Source: Catenaria anguillulae PL171 (Eukaryota > Blastocladiomycota > Blastocladiomycetes > Blastocladiales > Catenariaceae). From it: a stretch of DNA of 64,000 nt. The position numbers and the translations under genes are program-made. Location: the NCBI GenBank assembly GCA_002102555.1, contig MCFL01000007.1, positions 1 to 64,000 of the forward strand. The letters are read 5' to 3'. Below, in pieces: positions 55,763 through 64,000 of this stretch; positions within the stretch are counted from its first letter, which is position 1, and every line of letters starts with the position of its first letter. A model generated the notes under the pieces. That model had not been told where the DNA came from. It was given only the letters and a program-made list of their open reading frames with translations, and did not search any database.

Positions 55763-58076
55763 ATGGTGGGACTGGACATGTCTCCTTTGCGAAACACAAT
55801 ATGTAAGTTGGCAACAGAACCGGCGCAAAATGCATGTGAATACGAAAAGAAACGCAAATGTATCATTATGGCCATGCATCTGGTTCTCCGTCTCTCGCCG
55901 CCACTCCCGCTGCGACTGCCGTCTTCCCCCAACGGTTGCCGGCGATCGCACATGCCCACTGGCATGCTCACGATTGCCAGTGTCCTCTTCTTGGCTCCAT
56001 TCGCAAACCCTCCACCTCATACGCTTTGCAAACGACACTTGCACCAGCAACACCAGAAACACCAGCAACAGCACCTCCACCAGCACCACTCCAAACCAAG
56101 ACGGCACCATGCCCAAAATGGCACGCCAACAACTAATCGTCGCACGCAGTCGAGTCTGGAGGACGCTGTCGAGTCTTGCGACCATACCAAGGCCTATCGC
56201 ATTGCTCGCACCATGGGCAAATCCATCACTCGCTACCCAATACCCTTTCTCACATCGCTCCTGCGACTCGTCCTGTACAAACACGCAAACTCAGTTTCAG
56301 CCAATGATCCGCCACCCGTCACCACCAAGAAACGATGCAACGAGCTCATTCAGCCACTGGTCCACCACCACCCAAACCCTTGGACCTACGACTTTGTCGT
56401 GCTCCTCTTCGCAGCAGGTCCCACCCAAGGTCAAGTCCAAATCATGTGGCAACGCATATGCACCCAGCACAAAACCATTGCCGGTCCTTTGGGCCGTACA
56501 CAAAGGGCACCAGACGCACCCGCGGTCCTATCGGCAAAGATCATCAACCTTTTTCTCGCCTACCACCTCTCACACGACGACCTCGCCTCAGCCTCGGACG
56601 TGGTCAATACGCTGCTTGCACTCTCGATTCGCCCCGATCAAGATACATTTGCACATATAGCACGCATGTACGCTCGATCTGTCGACACCAAGCACGATGC
56701 AATCAGTATTGTGCGTGGCATGCTGGACCAGCGCTCGCCGCCCAAACCCAGGGCGGTGGCCGAACTGTTTGTGGATTTGGCAAAAGCTGGGATGTTGGCT
56801 GAATGCGTCAGCGTGTGGGGCAGCTGGAGAAACGAGTTGGTGTTTCACAAGGAGTGGGTGGCGAGGATGGTCGAAGAGGTAGCCGTATCTGGCAAGGCAA
56901 AGGCAGAGCATGAAGCCATGGTGTTGGATCTGGTGGCTGTTGTAGTCAATGAAGGCACGCTACACTCAGTATTGACTTCTCGTACATTCCTCCGATCTTA
57001 CCTTCTCAACCATAGCATCACTGCCACCCGCCAAGCTCGCCCGCAACTACTCGTCGTGGATCCGCGCGCTCGCCGACCACCACTCACCCCTCCTTCCTTC
57101 GCTCATGCACCACCTGTCGACTGCCACCTCGCCCGACATCCAACGTGCCACCTGGATGTTCATCGAAACCTGGCTCACCGCACTTGCAGCGGTGCCCACA
57201 CCCACACCCGACACGCGCTACGTCAACGACCCCAAGCAAATCTCACGATCGCTGACCATTGCCCTGCTTCACGTCTCGCACGCACTTCCGCACACGTCGC
57301 CGCTCGAGCCCGTCCCACCACACGTAGTTGCGCACTTGGTGGCCAAACTCGCGCGCGCCGCACACCAGTCGTCGCTGGCTGTTCTCTTGGCAAAATCGTT
57401 GGTGAGGTCGCGCGACACGCGCGCGTGGCGCACACCCATGCTGAATGCCGTCATCAAGGCCATGAACGATGCGGGCGCGCATGTGGATGTGGTAACTCAG
57501 GTGTGGCCTGCAGCAAGTGCGCCCGAAGGAAAAAATGTATGCGAGGCCGTCAAGGAAGGCAAGGTGGATGTGCAGACGATCAATTTGGTGCTCGATGCGG
57601 TGCTCAAGTCGATTTCGCATGCAGCGGCGGGTAAAGTGCTGGAGGACATGATGCACGAGCTGTTGGTGGCGGATGATGATCCTGAAGTGACCAATCCAGT
57701 AACGTGGGCACTGCTCGCGCAATGCTGTATGGCAAGCGACAATTCGCCGCACTCGCCGAGCATGTGGGCCGTGGTCGAGCGAGCAAGTCGCGCGGGCCAA
57801 GCGTCGCGGCCGCTCATTCAGTTGGCCATCTTGGGCATGCAGACACGGGACGACGTGAATCGGGTGGCCAGGTTAATGGCAGCGGGCAAGGTAGCGCCGG
57901 ATGAGCGCAATATCCGCGAGTTTGTGGCGAGGGCAAGGCAAGTGGCGGGTGTGGATGTGGCGAGGGATCAAGGGGTAGGTAAGGAGTTGGGGCCGAGGTT
58001 GCTTGTCAGGGTGGTGCGGGCCGACAAAAAGTGTTTTGGGCACGAAACGTCTCGAGGTGGTTCAATGTCACATTGA
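55763..58076 (+). CDS. PPR-type helical repeat protein (organellar RNA-binding, inferred)
   Basis: Exons 55763-56968 and 57036-58076; a 67-bp intron (GTATTG...CCAAG) is needed because the two frames differ, and it keeps phase (up to 748 aa). The N-terminus is Arg/His/Pro-rich without acids, compatible with a mitochondrial presequence. The true start may be later than 55763. Helical repeats include SAKIINLFLAYHLSHDDLAS, DVVNTLLALSIRPDQDTFAHIARMYAR (a good PPR unit), AVAELFVDLAKAGMLAECVSV, then TPMLNAVIKAMNDAGAHVDVV and INLVLDAVLKSISHAAAGKVLEDMM. Such proteins stabilise, process or help translate mitochondrial transcripts. A one-base sequence error is an alternative to the intron. Confidence 0.65.
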
Positions 58077-58454
58077 GCTTGTCGCATCATTTATACCTTG
58101 TTACTTAACCTGAAGATGACGATGATGAATATATTTTTCCATGATTCCATTAACATCACCCCCGATCGAACGAACATCGTGACATGATGTTCGTACCATC
58201 GTGAAGATACGTGTTCTGACGGATTTTGCACGCCAATTGCCTAAACATCACAGTTCCCATGCCGGATACAATTATATATCTCGAACCAAAACAGCGCGGA
58301 TTTAACGCTATTCAGCTTTTTTTATTAGAATCGCCATGCATTGAAGGGATTACTGGTTTACGAGGGTCAAAACCGTGCGCTCTCTGCACATGCGGCTGGT
58401 CAGGTACATCTCACACAGATGCCGTGCACGCTCACTCTCGACGAGCGGTTTTTA
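58077..58454. other. Convergent intergenic region
   Basis: 3' flanks of the PPR-like gene and the repeat-bearing gene. A plus-strand open frame extending from here (58226-58757) is rejected because the minus strand carries the spliced coding exon. Confidence 0.4.
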
Positions 58455-60463
58455 TCAACAGCAGTCAAGTATGTATGTGGGAAACATCTTCTCGGCCGGG
58501 TCATGGAGTTCAAGAGCGCGGCGCACAACGACTTGACGAGCTGGACGCGAATTGGGGCTGCGATCTCCAGTGCCAAATATGGTGTCGATGGCGTCGTGGT
58601 GGATGCGAGCAAGAAGGGATTCGTTCGAGTATCCGGTGGCAAGCGGGTCCTTGAGGCCGTTTTCGACTGCTTCGGCGACAAGAGCCTAATATACAAAGCA
58701 TCGGAAGGACCATCAGTTCGAGTCCCATGCAAGAATCAGGATCCAGATGCAACATGAACAACGCACCTCCTCATGATCCAGCAATCCAACCCGTTCCGAC
58801 GGCGACACGCTCTGATGAACGATGTGGAGCATCATCTCGACCAACTTGCCGTGAAGCGAGTTCTCACAGAACCGCTTCAGTTTCGCAATCGTTTCCTCGC
58901 TCCACGCACCACCTTTCGCCTTGACTGTCTCTGCCTCGACGTCGACCATGTAGTGCAAGTGCTCTACTTCAAGTTGATTCGGGACCGAGACACCCGAAAT
59001 GCCGGCACCCGCAGAGAACGCGCCACCTGAATGCGCAGCCAGATCAAGAAGGGTGGGCTGCGGGGCGAACAGCGCCAGCTGTGGCTGGGCTGGGTGGGGA
59101 TGCGGTGGCGGCAGCATGGTCCAGAACGGCTCATCGTCGTCACCGTTCATGTCGTGGTCCATGTCGCCATCTTGATGGTCTATCGGCTGGCCCACTTCAA
59201 GGTAGTTGTGCTCGTGCTCCGCGCCATCTGACCTTGCCTCGTCCACAACGTCGTCCGATGACCCAGCAACTTTGCTATTTGACCTCCAACCATCGGTCGC
59301 CGCTCTAGGGCTGCCATGGCAGCCAGCAGCGGAACAGCGCAGGTCTTCCTGCTGATTGAATGCTTCGTAGTGCCGTTGCTCGCGGGCCACGTGCGCGTAG
59401 TGGGAGTCGTTCTGTGACTGGGTCGGCGAGTCAATGCCAGCGGCAATCTTCTGCTGTCGAACCTGCTTGGCGTAGAATGAGTCGTTCTGCGACTGGGTCG
59501 GCGAAAACGTGTCGTTGGCGTGCCCTAGAGTTCCAGTGGTAGTTTGGCCGGTGAAAAGCAGCGCAGAGAGCGATGAGCCAGATGAAGCGGCTGCAGCCAG
59601 AGTCGGGAGGGCATTGAGAGGACGGCTTGGCGCGAAAGTTGAATGAGTTGGGGCCGCACGAGCAGGGGGAGCGGTCGTTGGAACAGCCGCCTGTTTAGGA
59701 TTGACTTGCATTGGAAGGAGTCGGTGCAGCGAGGTGAATCGCCATCAGACCGGGAGCAGGCTGCGCAATAGCGCATTCGCGCGCGCGCCATGCCATTTTG
59801 CACCGCTTGGACCGCGTCAACCATAAATTTCGTGACAAGCTGGTCCAACTTGGCCAGAGTTTCGCCAGGGACGAGTTGGCCAGTTCCCACAGCGTACCGA
59901 GTGGCGCGGCACTGTCTTTTTTTCCCGGCGGCACCAACTGCTTTGTCCCTCCACCCTCAACACTTGGTCGGAGACGACATGGTGCCTGGCCGACACCAAA
60001 CTCTTGAGTAAGCAGCGTCCGGTTCAACGTCTTTAACCCACCGTAAAGGTCGCAGGCCAGTCGGTTGGCGGCCACATCAACCATGACAAAACCCGAGGAC
60101 GCCTGTTGTAACCCCGATTTGGCTCCTCTTGTATTTTGATTGCATTCGTCCCGATGGATTTCCATGTTGATTGGCGGTGGCAGACTGCACACCCGCACTC
60201 GTGTCAGCGATCCTCTTATTGACTTGATCGTCTCGCTGTTGTTGCTGTTGAGTGAATGGTCGGCCAGCTACATAGGCCGCCATTGCAAAACGGTGGCCAC
60301 GCCAAGTTCTGAACGTTACCGTCGGTTGTTGCTTGAGTTTCGAGGACTCGAGGTTGATGATGGCGCGACCGCCCTGCTTCTTGGTTGGCGGCTCGGTGGC
60401 GGAGGGCTGGCGGTCGGTAATTATGTCGGAAATCGACACTTTGCGTGTGCCTGCGGGTGCCAC
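58455..60463 (-). CDS. Unrecognised protein with duplicated PTQSQNDS motif; 5' exons unresolved
   Basis: The 3' half is clear. An exon from about 59720 to 58767 joins across an 81-bp intron (donor GTGCGT, acceptor ATATTAG) to 58685-58455, ending MFPTYILDCC. It carries a near-repeat, SPTQSQNDSFYAKQVRQQ and SPTQSQNDSHYAHVAREQ, about 23 residues apart, an acidic middle (DGDMDHDMNGDDDE) and a helical C-terminus (AKLKRFCENSLHGKLVEMMLHIV, then ALVAEAVENGLKDPLATGYS). Upstream, VGTGQLVPGETLAKLDQLVTK at about 59890-59790 and TRKVSISDIITDRQP, TEPPTKKQGGRA and YVAGRPFTQQQQQRDDQ at 60460-60240 read as earlier exons, but at least one frame change near 59740 and an uncertain intron at 60130-59900 stop me joining them. 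I recognise no family; a nuclear role is a guess. Confidence 0.5.
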
Positions 60464-61529
60464 GGTGGGGATGGCGCCTGAGAGATGAGCAGGGGGGTCA
60501 CGGTGGTGGCCATGACAAAGAGGACGTTATCGTGGCGGCGGGGCAGGAACGCGTGGACAGAGGTGGCCCGCGACGGAAAGGAGGTGTCAAATGACCCGGC
60601 GGCGCGGCGTTGCCAGAAGGCGGAGACACGGGACCTCGTGCTAGAACCGACGGACGCCATCTTGGTGGTTGACGCGTGGCCGTTGTGTTGACGCGGAGTG
60701 GAATACGAATACCCAGGTTTGGAGTCGACAATGGTGTCGAGAGTGGGAATAGAGGGAGGAGAAAGTGGGTCGTATGTTGCCCATTTTAGCGGGTGAATGT
60801 TGATGATGGCAAATGACGAGACCCTGCCACCAGGGGTTGCTGAGGACGGACGTTGACATGAACATGATCAAGGCCGACGTGACTTGATTTGTGAAACGAA
60901 ACCTTGGCCATGCGAGTGAGCGGAAACGTTGGCGGCGGCCGCAGGGTACGAGCCCGGTGATGGAGGGCCGCGAAGCTTGTTGCAAGTAGAACAGGCCAAT
61001 ACGGCAGGGGGAGACCGTCTGTGTGGGTGGGTGATCGAGAGCAAATTGAATTCGAAGCATGAGATGAGACTGATCAAATCATGAGGAGTCGGTCCTGATC
61101 AGGACAAGCAAGATGACCGTTATGGAGGAGTCGCAAAGTGCTCGACACGGTCACGATTCGGAAATCTCTGTTCTTGAATGGGAGAGGGAGAGGGCCGAGG
61201 TGGAAAATCATGGCGGGAGAGAGTGTAGCGGAAAATACGAGGCAACTTGCCATTGGTCGATTGGGAAGAATTGGTCGCGGGACCTACTAGAGTCGACGGG
61301 CGGCGGGCGGCGGGCAAGCAAAACGAAATGGTGGTGCGACCAGCTGCAGGGGAGCGAAGACGACGGGGGCTGTGGGCCGTCTTTATAGTTTGGCGGTCAA
61401 ACTATTTACATGTTTATGCAAGGCGTGGGAACTCAAACAAGAGTGGAGTGATCTTCCAATGAATTGCTGAACAGAGTGTGAAAACCCAACCAGAATTATT
61501 CTTGCATTCTTCGTAGAGCCTTATTTACA

Positions 61530-61560
<31 letters not shown>

Positions 61561-61578
61561 CAAATAACACCTGGAAAA
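60464..61578. other. Unresolved region, probable 5' part of the repeat-bearing gene plus intergenic DNA
   Basis: Minus-strand Pro/Arg-rich frames (60731-60421) could be a first exon of the gene to the left. A minus-strand AACTATAAAG at 61381-61390 looks like a TATA element and would serve a minus-strand start near 61253 (ATG, MASCLVFSATLSPAM), but I cannot build a gene from it. Confidence 0.35.
61533..61560. repeat. A28 homopolymer (T28 on the minus strand)
   Basis: Twenty-eight consecutive A residues starting 18 bp beyond the stop of the FAD monooxygenase; on that gene's strand it is a T-run in the 3' flank. Confidence 0.95.
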
Positions 61579-63804
61579 TCATAGTACCAAGTACTCTGCC
61601 AGATGCTCGACCACTTCACCCACTTCCACCCCCAAGCCGCACAAACTCATGACTCCATCCGGCCTCACAACCACCACCCACGGTTTCTGCGGAGACGCAC
61701 CGCCAAATGTCGCATCGTGCGTCACACCAAAACAAAACTTGGCGACGGATCCGTCGGAATCAATCCACCGATTGCCCCACTCTTGCTTGATTGCCGTCTG
61801 CGGCACCACCTGACAGCGGTAATCCACGAACTCATCGCCGGCCGAGGCGTTGAGCTTGTTGTGCACGCGGGCCTGCGACCCAGCTACCACCATGGGCACG
61901 GGCGGCAAGTCGAGCGGATGCACGGCGTGCGGCGGCGACGTGAGCAGCGCAATGTGATGCACGCGTACAAACTCGGCTGTGCGATCAGGGATTGCGTATT
62001 CGACCGTAGTTGTCGCTGATGTCGCGGGATACATGACGAGCACCGTGAACCGAAGCCCAGCATCCACGTAAAGATCGAGCGGCGTGACGCACACATCGTG
62101 CATCCCAGCAGGCGGCGGATACACCATCAACCTCGCCCTGGTCGGCGCCCGATGTCCCACGGGATACCTCAAGGCCATCCCGCCCTCTCCCTTGCTCACC
62201 CTTGTCTTACCATCGACCCACCCGTCCTTGCCATACACCACCTCCAACCCCACATTTCTGGCGACCGCTTCCGGTCGCATCACCCCCGGCCACCTCCCAA
62301 CGAACCAGGGTAAGAATGTGCCGAGCGCAAACCTGACGACCCACGCGCGCCTCGCGGCCCAATCCGTCAGCGAGCTAGTCATGGCCACAATGGCCTTTGC
62401 CTGCGGCCTGCGCTCGGCCTCGTACGTGCGCAACACGCGCGTGGGGTCGCGTGCGCGCCCAAGGACCACAAGCGCAAGTTTCCATGCAAGGTTGGTCGCG
62501 TCTTGAATTCCGAGATTCATGCCTTGGCCGCCCATGGGCGAGTGCACGTGGCACGCGTCGCCCGCGAGCAAGATGCGTGGAAGCGCGGAGGGATCCGAGG
62601 TCAGGGGTGACAGGTAGGTGTCGGCGAGCCGCTCGTTGACCCGAAACCGCGTGCGCCAGGTGCAGTTGGTTAGCACATAGTCAGTTGACGCGGCATACGA
62701 GGCGGGGACAGAGTGACCCGGCGCGACAGATTGCGCATAGGGGACTTGAAAGCGCGCATTGAACATGGCTTGCAATGCAGAAAGCTTTGGGCGTGAGTCA
62801 GATCCGCCACTGCCACCGAGCTTGTTGACAAACTGCGATGCAGTGGCCGACTCGTCCGCGTCCATGGCGGCGTCAACGCTCCCAAACATGTCTCGGGCCT
62901 GGTCATCACCGCCGAACATGGCTATGCGAAAGTAGCCGCCGTCGGGTGCATGGTCGCCGTCCTGAAGCGGAAACACAATCATGGTACCGTAAGTTGGATG
63001 CAAGTGCATGGACATGAGCGCGGCGGTGGATTTCGGCGACAGCCGGACGGGCAACGAGCCCGACTCGTGGGATGTGGAGATGCGGGTGTCGCACAGCCAC
63101 ATGATATCGTTGCGGGTTTGGCCGGGGAACGGGATCGAGAGCAAGTGGCGGATCGTGGAGCGGCCGCCGTCGCAGCCGATGAGATAGGATGCGTGAATGG
63201 AACGCTCGGTTGACAGGTCGATGCGAATGGGATGCGTTGGAAAGTGTGAATCGTAATGAATACCCGTGACTTGGGTGTCAAAATGATTGTCAAGGCTGAC
63301 TGTTGCCGAATCTGAATTGGGCAAGGTCGAGTTTTTGCGCTGGATCAAGTCGTCGTACAAGAAGCGCTCCGTGTCGACTTGGGAGCGGAGCGTAATGGAC
63401 GGGAACGGCGACTGGGCAATGGCAGGCGACAGCGGATACATTTCGGCCAAGAGCGACCCGGTATCATCTCGCAGGTGAATGGCACGTGCAATGCCGCCGC
63501 GGTTGGGCGACGCGTCGTCAATATTGTCCAGTTCCGCGTGAATCAGTTTTTGGGGTATGTCGGCTTGCGGGCCGAGTAGGGCGAGGGATTCGTGTGTGCG
63601 GGCATGAATGGCAATGGCTTTGGAGATGCGTGAAAGGGAGGGGGATTGGTCGACGACCAGAATCTTGAGCTTGTCTCGTGTGGCCAGAGTCGGCGCTGCA
63701 TTCGCCAGCAGCTGGTGAAGAGTGTTGGCGAGGGTTAGGCCGACGGGGCCGGCGCCGGCAATGACGACGTCGTAAAGGGACTCGGTTGCATTGATTTCTT
63801 GCAT
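61579..63804 (-). CDS. FAD-dependent aromatic-ring monooxygenase (phenol 2-monooxygenase / PheA-TfdB family)
   Basis: Class A flavoprotein hydroxylase, 741 aa, single exon. It has the three family fingerprints in order: GAGPVGLTLANTL (Rossmann GxGxxG, residues about 17-29), GCDGGRSTIRHLL (the DG motif, near 215), and RILLAGDACHVHSPMGGQGMNLGIQDATNLAWKLA (the GD motif, about 420-455). The C-terminal third has the thioredoxin-like fold of phenol hydroxylases. It should use NAD(P)H and O2 to hydroxylate a phenolic ring; the substrate is not readable from sequence. There is no signal peptide. A minus-strand CATAAATC at about 63901-63910 sits about 100 bp upstream of the ATG, a likely TATA element. 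There are no flanking catabolic genes, so it stands alone in this window. Confidence 0.85.
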   Translation of the reverse strand: MQEINATESLYDVVIAGAGPVGLTLANTLHQLLANAAPTLATRDKLKILVVDQSPSLSRISKAIAIHARTHESLALLGPQADIPQKLIHAELDNIDDASPNRGGIARAIHLRDDTGSLLAEMYPLSPAIAQSPFPSITLRSQVDTERFLYDDLIQRKNSTLPNSDSATVSLDNHFDTQVTGIHYDSHFPTHPIRIDLSTERSIHASYLIGCDGGRSTIRHLLSIPFPGQTRNDIMWLCDTRISTSHESGSLPVRLSPKSTAALMSMHLHPTYGTMIVFPLQDGDHAPDGGYFRIAMFGGDDQARDMFGSVDAAMDADESATASQFVNKLGGSGGSDSRPKLSALQAMFNARFQVPYAQSVAPGHSVPASYAASTDYVLTNCTWRTRFRVNERLADTYLSPLTSDPSALPRILLAGDACHVHSPMGGQGMNLGIQDATNLAWKLALVVLGRARDPTRVLRTYEAERRPQAKAIVAMTSSLTDWAARRAWVVRFALGTFLPWFVGRWPGVMRPEAVARNVGLEVVYGKDGWVDGKTRVSKGEGGMALRYPVGHRAPTRARLMVYPPPAGMHDVCVTPLDLYVDAGLRFTVLVMYPATSATTTVEYAIPDRTAEFVRVHHIALLTSPPHAVHPLDLPPVPMVVAGSQARVHNKLNASAGDEFVDYRCQVVPQTAIKQEWGNRWIDSDGSVAKFCFGVTHDATFGGASPQKPWVVVVRPDGVMSLCGLGVEVGEVVEHLAEYLVL

Positions 63805-64000
63805 GATGATTTGGTGCGTGGTGAGGTCAGCAGCCGCAGAGAGTGAGAGAGTGGCGCTTTACGTTGTATCCATCCAAGGCGTTGTTGAAGGGTCACTCGC
63901 CGATTTATGGCATGTACATTTACATACCTTATTCAAGTCAAGAAGGACGAGAATCCCGAATGCTTCCGCAGTGCGCGACCAGGTTGACTCACTGGCATTC
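63805..64000. other. Upstream region of the monooxygenase gene, cut by the window end
   Basis: Holds the TATA-like CATAAATC at about 63901-63910; nothing else recognised. Confidence 0.4.

Noticed and set aside
58715-58735. GTTCGAGTCCC, another tRNA T-loop-like string
   Set aside because: It lies inside the intron between 58686 and 58766 and no cloverleaf can be formed.
58226-58757. Overlapping plus-strand frames, one protein-like (starting MKGLLVYEGQ)
   Set aside because: The minus strand carries a phase-correct exon with GTGCGT donor and TAG acceptor whose translation is continuous with the upstream exon; the plus frame is its mirror.
1-64000. Biosynthetic or metabolic gene cluster, transposon, CRISPR array, or virus-derived gene
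   Set aside because: No transposase, integrase, reverse transcriptase, repeat array or co-functional neighbours were seen; the FAD monooxygenase stands alone.

Overview
This is 64 kb of nuclear DNA from a GC-rich, gene-dense, intron-bearing fungus. The most likely source is a flagellated (zoosporic) fungus, and the Blastocladiomycota (the Catenaria/Allomyces grade) is my best guess. Fungal markers are an APSES/ankyrin cell-cycle regulator, a GATA factor, an Uds1-type septation coiled-coil protein, Sly41-like and Vfa1-like proteins. Points towards a motile-spore lineage are a radial spoke head RSP4/6 gene and animal-like SETD3, LKB1 and cyclin-Y genes that yeasts and moulds usually lack. Introns are mostly 67-94 bp. 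I saw no tRNA, rRNA, CRISPR array, transposase or virus-derived gene.

Layout, left to right. 0-12 kb: the 3' part of an RSP4/6 gene (+), a Sly41/TPT-family transporter (+), a 695-aa unrecognised nuclear-looking protein in five exons (+), an unresolved minus-strand stretch, a small unknown gene (-) and ATIC/ADE17 (+). 12-23 kb: a secreted DUF4215/HYR-like protein (-), a GATA factor (-), a four-TM protein (-), a tail-anchored protoglobin-domain protein (+) and a C2-domain protein with a Tyr-Pro-Pro tail (-). 24-31 kb: a SETD3-like SET methyltransferase (-), a small armadillo-like protein (-) and a cyclin-Y-like protein (+). 31-42 kb: an LKB1/STK11-like kinase (-), an MBP1-like APSES factor (-), proteasome beta1 (-) and the ribosome-biogenesis WD40 protein YTM1 (-). 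42-52 kb: a secreted trypsin-like protease (-), a 1,926-aa Uds1 coiled-coil protein (-) and VFA1 (+). 52-64 kb: two organellar PPR-like proteins (+) flanking the cap-binding subunit CBC2 (-), an unrecognised repeat-bearing protein (-) and an FAD phenol-hydroxylase-like monooxygenase (-).

The genes are ordinary, separately transcribed fungal housekeeping and regulatory loci. I see no operon-like or metabolic cluster and no clear new multi-gene system. Growth and cell-cycle control is loosely represented (LKB1, cyclin Y, MBP1, Uds1).

Two properties of the sequence matter to any reader. First, conserved genes are repeatedly broken by one-base frame shifts, many repaired by lengthening a short homopolymer by one base, so these are probably assembly errors rather than pseudogenes. 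Second, 5' splice sites favour GTNCGN, with several donors carrying C or T at +3, so standard gene finders will misplace introns. I placed exon boundaries by hand from reading phase, splice motifs and family conservation.
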